From: Meconema thalassinum
Lineage: Eukaryota > Arthropoda > Insecta > Orthoptera > Tettigoniidae
Length of the DNA: 64,000 nt
Direction of reading: 5' to 3'
Assembly: GCA_946902985.2 (NCBI GenBank)
Contig: OX336388.2
Location: forward strand, 134,675,846-134,739,845
The position numbers were made by a program, and so were the translations under genes. Each line of letters opens with the position of its first letter. Position 1 is the first letter of the stretch. Below, piece by piece: positions 54,003 to 64,000 of the stretch. Below the pieces are notes generated by a model. The model was given only the letters and a program-made list of their open reading frames with translations. It was not told the origin of the DNA and searched no databases.

Positions 54003-55470
54003 TTTCATTTTTTTGTTCTGATTTTGAATACTTGTAATTGTTTTCTTTTTGGTTATTGACTAATTTTGAATTTCTGTTTATTTTTTAACATATTTGACTA
54101 ATTTTTTTTTGGATTTTAAGTTTTTTATTTTGAGCTTTTTTGACAAATTTTGACTAATTTTGATTGTTTTTTTTTTGTATTTTGACTAATTTTGATTTTT
54201 GTGTTTTTTTTAGATTTTTCTTTTTTTTCGTTTATTTAAAATTTTTGAGCTATTTTGACAAATTAATATTTTTGTGTTTTTTTTATTGTTTTTATTTTGA
54301 GTAATTTGCTTTATATTTTAGGACTGCTAAACACTGGTCGCGGACACGAACGCTACCATTCTCTAGGCCATCAAAATGGAGACTATTTTTCAATAACATT
54401 GTTAGATTTTTGTTAACTTTTTTCTTTGATTTTGACTAATTCTTTATAATTATTATTTTAGGGGCAGATGACCTCGTAGTTCCGCCCCTTAAAACAATAC
54501 TAACTACTTTTTTTTCATTTTTTGTGCTGATTTTGAATACTTGTCATTGTTTTATTTTTGATTATTGACTAATTTTGATTTTCTGTTTATTTTTTAACAT
54601 ATTTGACTAATATTTTTTTTGTAGATTTTAAGTTTTTTATTTTGAGCTTTTTTGACAAATTTTGATTAATTTTGAATGTGTTTTTTTTTTTGCATTTTGA
54701 CTAATTTTAATTTTTGTGTTTTTTTTAGATTTTTCTTTTTTTTCGTTTATTTAAAATTTTTGAGCTATTTTGACAAATATTGATTTTTGTGTTTTTTTAT
54801 TGTTTTTATTTTGAGTAATTTGCTTTATATTTTAGGACTGCTAAACACTGGTCGCGGACACGAACGCTACCATTCTCTAGGCCATCAAAATGGAGACTAT
54901 TTTTCAATAAAATTGTTAGATTTTTGTTAACTTTTTTTCTTTGATTTTGACTAATTCTTTATAATTATTATTTTAGGGGCAGATGACCTCGTAGTTCCGC
55001 CCCTTAAAACAATACTAACTACTTTTTTTCATTTTTTGTGCTGATTTTGAATACTTGTAATTGTTTTATTTTTGGTTATTGACTAATTTTGATTTTCTGT
55101 TTATTTTTTAACATATTTGACTAATATTTTTTTTTTAGATTTTAAGTTTTTTTATTTTGAGCTTTTTTGACAAATGTTGACTACCGGTAATTTGATTTTT
55201 TAAATTATTATTTTGACTAATTTTGATTTTTGTGTTTTTTTTTTAGATTTTTTGTTTTTTTTTCGTTTTTTTTAATTTTTGAGCTATTTTGACAAATTTT
55301 GATTTTTGTGTTTTTTTTAGATTTTTCTTCTTTTTTCGTTTATTTAAAAATTTTGAGCTATTTTGACAAATTTTGATTTTTGTGTTTTTTTATTGTTTCT
55401 ATTTTGAGTAATTTGCTTTATATTTTAGGACTGCTAAACACTGGTCGCGGACACGAACGCTACACTCTAC
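54003..55470 (+). repeat. Tandem T-rich repeats of about 512-596 bp
   Basis: GGACTGCTAAACACTGGTCG occurs at about 54322, 54834 and 55430. Each unit is T-rich with GACTAATTTTGATTTTTGTG and, in two units, the motif GGGGCAGATGACCTCGTAG followed by CCGCCCCTTAAAACAAT (54462-54508 and 54974-55015). No gene is present. Confidence 0.85.
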
Positions 55471-55584
55471 GGTTAAAGAATCACCATTTGCGAACAATTT
55501 AGGTATATTTGATCCAACTGGGTTAACTGACTGAAAAGTACAATATTAATTGTTAGGCAACACTGAAAAATGGCTTCAATGAAT

Positions 55585-55745
55585 AGAAGAATAGCTTGCC
55601 ACTATAGGTGAGTGGTTTTCGTGTCGGACTACCAACCCCAAGCTTGCAGGTTCTCTCCTGGTCGTGTTAAGTGATTCTTCAAAGACGACAAAAATCACCA
55701 CATGCATGTCATACATTGCTGGCATGTTAAAGAACCCATTTGAAT
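55585..55745 (+). mobile_element. SINE-like fragment
   Basis: ATAGGTGAGTGGTTTTCGTG and GCAGGTTCTCTCCTGGTCG look like decayed A- and B-box regions, followed by CTGGCATGTTAAAGAACCC, a block also present in the SINE body near 26470 (complement) and 50585. Confidence 0.5.
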
Positions 55746-56039
55746 TCAATAGGCCGTGTTCACAATGGCAAAATTAATCTCATGATTTCCTGCCAACACA
55801 AAGTTCCTCCATTTTCTACTAGAATGCGTTATACTGTCGAGAAGCTTAGATATCGAACCTCCTTGACTTTCATAGCGTTCCAAGGATCGACGAAATTCGA
55901 CATGCAAGCTGCCATCTGGGTGTCAAATAACAAAGCTCGCACCCGGCACCGAGGCCATACGATAGTATTATTAATAATAGAACAAATTGAACGTACTCCC
56001 TTTAATTAGCCTACTATGTCTGTGACATTACCAAATCAG

Positions 56040-56745
56040 ATAATTCAAACCTCCACTTATATGTTCCCTCAGGGGCCCACGGCTAGTGGGACATGGGTTG
56101 GTGACCAAGGGACCCCAGCTGAGTTCGGTATTGCTTCCACTTACTTGTGCCAGGCTCCTCTCTGTCATCTTTCCTCTCGACCGCCCTTGGTCAACTCTTG
56201 TTCTTTTCCGACCTCGACGGTATTAGGGTATCCAAGGCCTAGGGAGTCTTTTACTTTCCCGCCTTAATTGGCCCTTGTCTCATCTTTCTTGATCCCTCAT
56301 TCTTCGAGGGGTCAGACCTCTTCTGTTCTCTTCCTATCTCCTGCCTTCTGCTCAAGCCAACCACTTCAGGTGCATCCTGGACAGTGCTACACCCTTAAGG
56401 GCTCACGGCTGGTGAATTCGGGAGTTGGCAGCCCCACAGGATTCCTGGGCTGGGTCCGGTTCTTTTCCTCTTCCATTGCCTCTGGGGCGGACTCTCTCCC
56501 CTTTCCTATCTGTCTTTCCTGGCTCTCCTTCCTTCCAAGTCCCCCAATCCTCATTCTTCGAGGGTTGGGGGCATTTCGTTAAACTTTATTTGTTTACCAT
56601 TTCTTCTTCTAGTTTGTAAGACAGTAGTTAGTGTTAGTTATAGTTTTCATTCTCATCTCATCTTCCACTATCACCCAAACCATTAGGGGCCGATAACCTA
56701 GTTGTTAGGCCCCTTAAAACAACAATTATCATCATCATATCATCC
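56040..56745 (+). repeat. Dispersed repeat with ATC-repeat tail; partner of 16185-16950
   Basis: Matches the minus strand of 16185-16950. Two halves (about 56064-56330 and 56391-56570) are similar: GGGGCCCACGGCTAGTGGG against AGGGCTCACGGCTGGTGAA, and CTCATTCTTCGAGGG in both. The 3' end is GGGGCCGATAACCTAG, CCCCTTAAAACAACAATTATC and an ATC microsatellite. The open frames across it are not supported as genes. Confidence 0.78.
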
Positions 56746-56980
56746 ACTTACATGTACCGTAGATGACACCGCCATCTCCAACACTTCCTGGAAAGGACAA
56801 CCCCAAAGCGCCTTTAATGTATTAGAACTTGGGCTGGAAAAATGACGCACTAAAATTAATGTTAATAATTATTGTTCTGCCACCCTGTTCAACAGGAAGT
56901 CAAGCACCCAGCCGTTAACGATCTAATTTTATTTTTCGAGGTGATCAGATGGCAGTCCACCACTATTATTTAAAAAATGC
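56746..56980. other. Unassigned non-coding sequence
   Basis: No repeat partner or gene seen. Confidence 0.3.
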
Positions 56981-56984
56981 TACT

Positions 56985-57665
56985 ATAAACAAATTTATAT
57001 TCGACGATGTCGAAATGTGAATATTATACGTCAGAAAACTGTATCATAATGATGGTCATTATAGTACTGTTTTCCATTATGATACAGTTTCTCCAGCCAA
57101 TCAGAGCTCATTCATTGACCAATTAGGTAAGGATACCTTCGCGCATGCGCTCAAAATCCAATATGTCAATATAAATTACCGACATGGAAATTGCACCATC
57201 CATATGTTCTCGTAAATAATCTGGCGAATATGAGACAAGAAATATCACTGTACCTTAATATCCCCAACTCCAATTTCTACACAGCGCATTGCTTTCATAC
57301 GACTTCGGTGACAGTTTGACTGAATGCTGGTGCACATCACCAGGCTGCAAACATATGGCCTGCATATGGCATTGCAAGCACACAGAGCGCATGCGTCGGT
57401 CGGTCAGTCAGAGAACTTGGAAAACAGAGATATCATACACAGCGCTTGCACTCCGAACACAAAATTCAAGTGGCTGAATCACAACAGATATTTATGAATA
57501 TTTATGTTAAAACATGTAATAAAGTTATAATTATCGTCGAACATAAACAGTCGTACGCAACTCGCCTATAATGGTAATTAAGATTCTCGTATGGAAATTA
57601 TAAATCGAGCGAAGCGAGTCTTAATTATTGCCATTATAGGCTCGTTGTATAATGTACTATTATAG
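56985..57665. mobile_element. Foldback MITE, second copy, with a different palindrome
   Basis: TTCGACGATGTCGAAATGTG and AACTGTATCATAATGATGG at the left and TAATTATCGTCGAACATAAAC at the right match 49430-49800 inverted. After CGCAACTCGC the palindrome is GCCTATAATGGTAATTAAGA ... TCTTAATTATTGCCATTATAGGC, 57573-57651, not the one seen at 49291-49413. GAGCGAAGCGAG lies in its loop region. No gene is present. Confidence 0.68.
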
Positions 57666-57789
57666 TACCTACACTTTTAATAAATACCAGGGTATCAAGT
57701 TAGACCGCAGACTAACATTCGCTCAGGAAGTGGCAAAGCGCGCTAATCAAGCGAAAGCGACCCTCAACTCTCTCTATCTAAGGTTCACA

Positions 57790-58735
57790 CGGGGACTACT
57801 CAGCCTTGTGAGACAGAATTGAAAAGAGCTGGGTTCGATTCCAATCTCAGCCATCCTAGAAGTAGTTTGTGTGGTTTCCCCACTTCTACTTCAGGGTCAT
57901 TATCTATGTGTGCCCCGATAAACACGGCAAGCTACGCCGGCTGTGACTGGCGCAGATCGCGGGCAGGCGTAGCCAGTTCAGCCGTTGGTTGGCACGCACT
58001 TTCACACTTTTACCAAACATGTTCAATAATGTGTACTTACAGTGATCATAGGTGATGCTGAAAATTGTAACACCCACCAGACATCATCTGATGAAAGAAT
58101 GTCTGTCAACTCTTTTATTATTTACGGAGCCTGTTTCCTTGAATCGTCTAGCGAGCCTCCTAATTGTACTGGCATTGGGCACAGGTCTTCCTGGAAACTT
58201 GATTCGGAATTTTGGTCTCGTTTCAGAACAAGATTTTTCTGCTTTTTATATACGAATTATGGATATACACACGTTCGCGCAATGAGAATTGGTGTCTAGG
58301 CATGACCAACAATCACAGTAATTACAACACTCACTAAACGTGTAACACCAACGTCTAAGCTTTGCAGATACACGTCCATATGAATGACAAAAACACGTGT
58401 GAACTAACTATATGAGTCAGCGGAGCGCACCACCACCAGCTGAACCACGTACGCGCGCCCGCGATCTGCCCCATCACAGCCGGCTTAACTTGCTGTGTTT
58501 ATCGGGAGCACATAGATAATGACCCTGTATAAACAAATGCTGGGATGGTTCCTAACTTAAGGTCACGGCTGCCTCTATCCCAGTCCTGGTCTCAATTACC
58601 ACTACAGATACCGCAATAACCACACCACCTATCTACCAAAATTCTACTCCCAAATAAAAATACACACTAATACAGACATCACAATGACACCGGTTATCTG
58701 ACAGCTAACACACACTCACACCTAAGTATATGATT
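57790..58735 (+). mobile_element. tRNA-derived SINE split by a TIR element
   Basis: GCTGGGTTCGATTCCAATC (B-box-like) and CAGCCATCCTAGAAGTAG lie left of the insert; GCTGGGATGGTTCCTAACTTAAGG and the shared 3' block lie right of it. These are body segments of the SINE family of 25716-26112. Confidence 0.72.
57892..58527. mobile_element. Short transposon with about 75-bp TIRs and a transposase remnant
   Basis: The left end CAGGGTCATTATCTATGTG and the inverted right end CAGGGTCATTATCTATGTG are identical over 19 bases and remain similar to CAGATCGCGGGC. On the minus strand near 58200-58090 a remnant reads FPGRPVPNASTIRRLARRFK then ETGSVNN, a helix-turn-helix like the N-terminus of insect transposase families (DUF4817 type). 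The rest of the transposase is gone. I could not fix a target duplication. Confidence 0.68.
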
Positions 58736-59050
58736 CCCGAATCTGCCAAGAAATCTAATTTCGGTCTGAGGTCTGAAACGGGGTACATTCTGCTTCGTGA
58801 GGAAAACTGAGAAGGTTCCCACATCAACCATCTTGGAAGTGTTTTTCCGTGGTTTCACCACTTTTACTCCATGCAAATGTCGGGTTGGTTCCAAACTTAA
58901 GGCCATGGACACCTCCTTCCCAATTATCACTTAAATATAAATACACACAATGACACAGGTTATCGGAAAAAATTCCACTCGCACCTAAGTACACGGGGCT
59001 GAATGACCACGATGCCGAAGCCCCTCAAATGAAGCAACAAAATCAACTAA
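58735..59050 (+). mobile_element. tRNA-derived SINE, plus strand
   Basis: Contains GATTCCCGAATCTGCCAAG, GAAACGGGGTACATTCTGC, CCATGCAAATGTCGGGTTGG and a 3' block with TAAGTACACGGGGCTGAATG; same family as 25716-26112. A second partial copy (GGTTTTCCATGGTTTCCCTC, GGCAAAAGCCGGGATGG) follows at 59060-59160. Confidence 0.75.
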
Positions 59051-59163
59051 AACCAAATATTCTTGGCTATCACCGCGAGAGTGGTTTTCCATGGTTTCCC
59101 TCTTCTATTCCAGGCAAAAGCCGGGATGGTATCTAATTTAATCCTATATAGGGCAAAACTAGT

Positions 59164-60050
59164 TAGCCTACTTTTCACATTTTGCAAAAATTAGGAAAAA
59201 GTAGACGTATGAGATCGATCCGGGCAAATTTCTGTCTGTCTGTCTGTCCTTCTGTGAGTGTGTGTGTGTGTCCCTATCAACTCCTAAACGGCTGCAGCAA
59301 TCGAATCCAAATTTGGTATGAGTAAAGATCTATACCTGAATATCTCAAGCCCATATTTGAAAATGATATCAGTGCTACCAACTGCTGAAAAACTGCAATT
59401 GAAATTTTAGCTCCATGTTGGATATCTGGGAATGGATGCATGGGAGGTATTTCAAAATTGGCACACGTATAGATAATAATATTTCAGTTTAAATTCCAGG
59501 AGGCCATGCATGGCAGTGTTGACAAAATGATTCCAAGCCTGCTGATAAGTACAATTTTTAAATGCATATAACTTCTATACTATCAATTGGATTTCAACCA
59601 AATTTTGTATGTAATATGTGTACATGAACTGATATGAGTGAGCATATTCTTAAGAGCCACCATGGCTGCCAACTGTCAACAAATGTTCTCTCTATTCTTT
59701 TATCCAAATACCAATATATTAGAAAGTATGGAAGCCGACAGCTTTAAAATATGCACATGTATAGTACCTGACATTCTAGATTAATTTGGAGTAACTTATG
59801 TACGTCAGTGCTACCAACATGATTCTAAGCCTGCTGATAGGACCAATTTTTAAATACATGTAACTTCTATACTATCAGTTGGATTTCAACCAAATTTCGT
59901 ATGTGCTATGTGTACCATAACAGATATGACTATGCTTATTCTTAAGAGCAACCAGGGCTGTCAACTATTAATAAATGCTGTCTCTATTTTTTTACCTAAA
60001 TATTAATACAGTATATCAGAAAGTATACAAGCCAATAGCTTTAAAATTTG
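59164..60050 (+). mobile_element. Helentron-like element, family C, 3'-truncated
   Basis: Starts TAGCCTACTTTTCAC with hairpin, GAGATCGATCCGGG and a GTCT/GTGT microsatellite (59232-59270). The body includes two similar units (CTGCTGATAAGTACAATTTTT near 59540 and CTGCTGATAGGACCAATTTTT near 59835). It fades into T-rich sequence without the terminal hairpin. Confidence 0.68.
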
Positions 60051-61125
60051 GTTTTTATGTGTTTTTACATTTTAATTTATTTTAATTATTAATGATGTTC
60101 TTTTTTGTTTCTTTAATTTTAATGTTTATGTATTTATTTTTACTTGTCAATTTATGTTCTTATTGATTTAATGTTGATATATGTTATTGAATTAATTAAT
60201 TAACTAATTTTGAATTGATTTTTATAATTATTTTCATATTTTTATAGTTACGGTATGTTTATTGTTTTAATTTTTATATTTCTTTTATTACTGTAATTTA
60301 ATTTTTATGATTTTTAGCCTACTTTCGATTTTTGCAAAAAATGAAAGTAGACCTATGAGATCACTACAGGGCGAAAAAAGTGTGTCTGTCTGTGTGTGTG
60401 TATGTGTGTGAGTCTGTGTGTGTGTGTGTGAGAGAGTGTGTGTACTCTGAATTTCTGTCCCCCCCTATCAATTCGAACACGGTTAAACCGAATTGAACGA
60501 AATTTGGTACAGAGGTAGCACTGGCAAAGGGCACCTCAGTGTCATGATTTATATTGCCGCCATCTTTACCAAAAGGTAATGGCGGCCAATCGAATGGTCA
60601 AAACTTAATAATGCATTACGACCAAACTAATCATCGGATCTTTACCAAATTTGGTAACAACCTACCTTCATATGGGACGCGTCTTGCGCCCAAACTACAA
60701 GGTCATCAAACGTACCATTTCAGGATGGCGGCCGTGTGAATTATGCAAAATTTATAATCCATAACATGGGACCCACCAGTTCCGATTATCGAACCAAGAA
60801 TCGTTTAATCTGTTCTAAGCGACGTGGTTCGTTCGAAATTAAAAGTTTATATTGTAATATTATAATCTAGAAGTGACTTTAAAAATCTGAATCGTCTCGG
60901 CGATTTGACAAGATGGCAGCTGATCTCTCGTTCTGACCTATATTTTACTAATTTCAGTATGTTGCATGCAATATAACCTACTGATAAAAATTATATGAAC
61001 TTAATATGATGAAATGAACTCGGTTTGAAATATACTCCAGTGAAGAAATCTTCAGTCAAAGTGATTATTTACTAATACAGTACGTTATATGTATTTAATC
61101 GATAACGCGTGAGTTATGAGTGTAC

Positions 61126-61190
61126 GATTGGCTGTGTGGTTAGAGCTCCCGTCTCTCATGTGGCTGGCCGGGGTTCAAATCCTATCAGAG
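61126..61190 (+). other. tRNA-like unit, copy 1 (not a confirmed tRNA gene)
   Basis: GGCTGTGTGGTTAGAGC resembles an A box and D arm, GTCTCTCATG the anticodon loop region, and GGGGTTCAAATCC a good B box. The acceptor stem does not pair well (GATTGGC against ATCAGAG), so a tRNA pseudogene or SINE head is more likely. Confidence 0.5.
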
Positions 61191-61793
61191 TAGAACTTTT
61201 TTGCTTGATTTTTTTAATATTTATTGTTTCTTGAGTACTGAGACGTTATAAAATAAAGCGTTATATGGTGCGTTTTGCAATGGAAATTATATATTTAAAA
61301 AAACGACATTCTCCACCGGAGTGACATCTACCAGCCTTCAGTTGTACTACGCAGAAACTATAGATTCAAGCAGCGCTCTATACCGGCCAGTTAGTGAACC
61401 CAGTCTTAACGACTGCTAGGAGTAATAATACAGTAACATTCGTTTATTCCTTGTGCACATCGAACCAAGAATCGTTTAATCTGTTCTAAGCGACGTGGTT
61501 CGTTCGAAATTAAAAGTTTATATTGTAATATTATAATATAGAAGTGACTTTAAAAATCTGAATCGTCTCGGCTATTTGACAAGATGGCAGCTGATCTCTC
61601 GTTCTGACCTACATTTTACTAATTTCAGTATGTTGCATGCAATATAACCTACTGATAAAAATTATATGAACTTAATATGAAATGAACTCGGTTTGAAATA
61701 CACTCCAGTGAAGAAATCTTCAGTCCAAGTGATTATTTGCTAATACAGTACGTTATATGTATTTGATCGATAACGCGTGAGTTATGAGTGTAC

Positions 61794-61858
61794 GATTGGC
61801 TATGTGGTTAGAGCTCCCGTCTCTCATGTGGCTGGCCGGGGTTCAAATCCTATCAGAG
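61794..61858 (+). other. tRNA-like unit, copy 2
   Basis: Same as the unit at 61126-61190 apart from one A-box change (GGCTATGTGG). It belongs to the second tandem copy. Confidence 0.5.
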
Positions 61859-62324
61859 TAGAACTTTTTTGCTTGATTTTTTTATATTCATTGTTTCTTG
61901 AGTACTGAGACGTTATAAAATAAAGCGTTATATGGTGCTTTTTGCAATGGAAATTATATATTAAAAAAAAAGCGACATTCTCCACCGGAGTGACATCTAC
62001 CAGCCTTCAGTTGTACTATGCAGAAACTGTAGATTCGAGCAGCGCTCTATACCGGCCAGTTAGTGAACCCAGTCTTAACGACTGCTAGGAGTAATAATAC
62101 AGTAACATTCGTTTATTCCTTGTGCACAGAGGCGTTGTTGATAACCTCAAAACTTGCAATATGGATGATTTGGAGATGGATTATTTTGTTATACCGTGTA
62201 TTTAAGATTAGCCTATAAATTAACGGGTTGCGAAGTTACCTCTCTTAGCCCTATATCATTCGTATACGACACAGAACAACAACGTGACGTCAGTTTCTGA
62301 TCTGCTCTGATTGGCTATTACATT

Positions 62325-62500
62325 GCTGCAGTCGGGTAGTTGGCAGTCAAGGATAAAATTCGCGACTGCCAACTGCCAGCTACCAACTGCAACTTCATGT
62401 TGTGTATGGTGCCTATAGTATACACGGAGTCGATCGCGACTGCCAACCGAGGACTACCAACTACGGACTGCCGACTGCGCATTGTAGATGGGCCTTATTA
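62325..62500. repeat. Inverted-repeat cluster of GACTGCCAAC motifs
   Basis: AGTTGGCAGTC and GACTGCCAACT form a hairpin at 62338-62379. Further ACTGCCAACC, ACTACCAACTAC and GACTGCCGACTGCG follow to 62480, and GCAGTCGGGTAGTTGG at the left is the inverse of the right end. It is probably a small MITE. Confidence 0.5.
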
Positions 62501-62739
62501 GAGCAACGAAGTTTCAATTATTGTAAGTAGTCGGTGTTTGGAGTGTTTGCTGATGAAATTGCAAAATGCTGGGGTAAATTATAAACTATGGTTTGAACGC
62601 CACTGTTCAAATCCTGTGTGCCAATTTGCACTTCAAATAGGAAGAAATTAGGAGATGATAAGGACAGAGAGTTATAACTATACCCATACATTTAGGAGAA
62701 AGTAGGCTATATGTTCTTTCCCGAACATCTTGTTATTTC

Positions 62740-63690
62740 TATATTTATATTTAATTGTCAATGTTTTCAGTTATACCTTTTTTTAAATTTTATTCAACAC
62801 ATTACGTCAAATAGATAAGTACAGTAGGTAGGCTATATTTGATTTTATCATTTTAAATGATCTTGTCGACTTCGTCGATACTCTGGCGTTACGTTGCGGT
62901 GACGGGACGAAATGTACCCAGATGCATTGAGGTGTGTGACGTCATAGTACTGCTTGGTGCATGTGTTCCCCGACAATCTCTACTTCGTTAGTATAAGACA
63001 AAAATCCCCGATTCTTGGATGCCACGGGTAATCTCGAGAACCACTGGATGGATTTTGTGCGGGTTTCACCATTCTGTAAAGGATATCTCGAGGAAAGATT
63101 CTGTAGAAAATAATTTATGTATGATCAAAGGAAGCCAAGCAGTAGCGATTTCAGTGGAAAAGTCGAAAACAAACTTGGCGTCCATGCGCTTCTTAAGGTT
63201 ACGCTGGGCAAACCGTTAAACATATCAATTATACTATGAGCGTAAGAATTGGTAAGCTTGAAAAGTTCTACAAAAAAGCCCGTGAGAGCATATCTCTATC
63301 TTCAATACATCGCCCACTATAAGTGTTTTTAGACTGGATGGAAGGAGTACGTCCCCACGCGCTCTGGTGAGCGTGACGGCATCCCGCGCGCTTGACCTTG
63401 CTTTGCCCTTGGTTTGCACTTGCCGTTCACGAGTAATTTGAAACAAGATAAGCAAGATAAGTATTATGCAGATAATGTTCTGACATGTAAAGAGTCTTTG
63501 GCTTCGAGCGAAGCGAGGAGCCTCCAGCTTTTCTAGCATTTTCAGCATTTGTAGCATTTAAATTGATACAAAGTCTTGTCTTTCAGACTGACTGTCACTT
63601 TTTTAGATATACTAGCACTTCGGTATGAAAATTCTCCGAAAGTTGGCTTTAAGATTCAACTATCAGCATCTTTGAAAGCATAAACTGCCC
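62740..63690. other. Non-coding stretch with Helitron-like block
   Basis: GAGAACCACTGGATGGATTT near 63036 resembles the opening block of the repeats at 27000 and 27680. CGAGCGAAGCGAGGAG near 63506 is a MITE-like end motif also seen in the loop of the 57.6-kb palindrome. The minus-strand 107-codon frame over 63234-63557 has no domain I can name. Confidence 0.4.
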
Positions 63691-63885
63691 TTATGACAGG
63701 TGGTTAATATAGAGACCACTATCCCGTAAAGGGTTAAAGCCACGGACGCTTTCTACCCAAATCCTACCTTAATTACAAATACAAATACACAGAAACACAG
63801 GTTATCAGACAAATTCTACACACACCCAAGTACACGGGGATACAAAACCACGATGTTGCAAGCCTCTAAATCTAAAAGAATCAAC
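63690..63885 (+). mobile_element. SINE 3' half
   Basis: CACAGGTTATCAGACAAATTC, TACACACACCCAAGTACACGG and GATACAAAACCACGATGTTG match the shared 3' block of the SINEs at 25716-26112 and 58735-59050. The head is missing. Confidence 0.72.
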
Positions 63886-63913
63886 AACAATAAAAGTATG
63901 AGAGAATTCACCA

Positions 63914-64000
63914 GGCGGCTTCGGTGGCGTAGTTGGTAGCATGCTGACCTTCTATGCCCAAGGTCGTGGATTCAAACCCGATCGAAGTCGTCGAATTTTT
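63914..64000 (+). mobile_element. SINE head (tRNA-like), cut by the window end
   Basis: GCGGCTTCGGTGGCGTAGTTGG (A-box region) and GTGGATTCAAACCCGATC (B-box-like) are followed by GAAGTCGTCGAATTTTT. This is the head of the family seen complementary at 26125-26644 and 21270-21655. Confidence 0.82.

Larger units (their letters stand above)
60788..62127 (+). repeat. Two-copy tandem repeat, about 671 bp, each with a tRNA-like unit
   Basis: Both copies begin ATCGAACCAAGAATCG (60788 and 61459) and end TTCCTTGTGCAC. Differences are few: a handful of substitutions and short indels. Each contains a tRNA-like unit. A recent duplication is likely. Confidence 0.88.
60315..62734 (+). mobile_element. Helentron-like element, family B, long copy with tandem insert
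   Basis: Starts TAGCCTACTTTCG with hairpin to GAAAGTAGACCTA and a GTGT microsatellite (60380-60445). ATGGCGGCC units follow. It ends GGAGAAAGTAGGCTATATG with hairpin TGTTC/GAACA and CTTGTT. Between body and end lies foreign-looking sequence including a two-copy tandem repeat (60788-62127). Either the element captured it or the copy was interrupted. Confidence 0.65.

Noticed and set aside
61126..61858. Two functional tRNA genes
   Set aside because: A- and B-box regions are present but the acceptor stem does not pair and no Pol III terminator lies directly at the end; pseudogene or SINE head is more likely.
1..64000. CRISPR array, bacterial operon or prophage
   Set aside because: No spacer-repeat pattern, ribosome-binding sites or bacterial genes; repeat content and element classes are those of an insect genome.

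Overview
The window is eukaryotic nuclear DNA, almost certainly from an insect with a large, AT-rich, repeat-choked genome. A polyneopteran (cricket, stick insect or cockroach type) is only a guess. Nothing bacterial is present: no operons, no CRISPR array, no functional RNA gene. I found no host protein-coding exon. Every coding region I can support belongs to a transposable element (TE), and most are broken.

Layout. 1-13.3 kb: an old Gypsy-type LTR retrotransposon on the minus strand, cut by the window start, whose gag gene was hit by a young, nearly intact Gypsy-type element on the plus strand (2070-10935). The young copy has 1596-bp LTRs with one difference seen, a perfect 5-bp target duplication, and gag and pol in one frame separated by a single TGA followed by CTA. 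13.3-17.7 kb: probable LTR or leader of the old element, a hairpin-repeat array, a dispersed repeat with a GAT-repeat tail, and an ATCGATTAAT cluster. 17.7-19.4 kb: a non-autonomous hAT-like transposon. 19.6-25.3 kb: two Helentron-like elements flanking a tandem duplication and SINEs. 25.7-30.3 kb: SINEs, Helitron sequence and a dead LINE 3' end. 30.3-31.3 kb: a Penelope-like remnant with inverted terminal repeats, a GIY-YIG endonuclease remnant and a hammerhead-ribozyme-like motif. 31.5-33.9 kb: a second hAT-like element. 34.5-36.8 kb: a LINE with overlapping ORF1/ORF2 but no RT 3' half. 37.5-47.3 kb: Helentron-like elements, a TA-flanked TIR transposon carrying nested insertions, an internally deleted mariner, tandem Helitrons and an RTE-like LINE. 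47.4-64 kb: SINEs, a long-inverted-repeat element with tRNA B-box-like repeats, foldback MITEs, T-rich tandem repeats and more Helentron-like elements.

How the parts relate. The window is a record of nested insertion. Several target duplications and internal empty-site comparisons give a relative order. Most non-coding length belongs to three related families with the Helentron/DINE-1 pattern: a 5' hairpin beginning TAGCCTA, a GT or GTCT microsatellite, an inverted subterminal copy of that sequence near the 3' end, a terminal hairpin, and a final CTTGTT. Their bodies are tandem monomers carrying ATGGCGGC-type motifs. In two copies nine motif positions lie about 146 bp apart. The SINEs appear modular: different tRNA-like heads share a central block and a 3' block.
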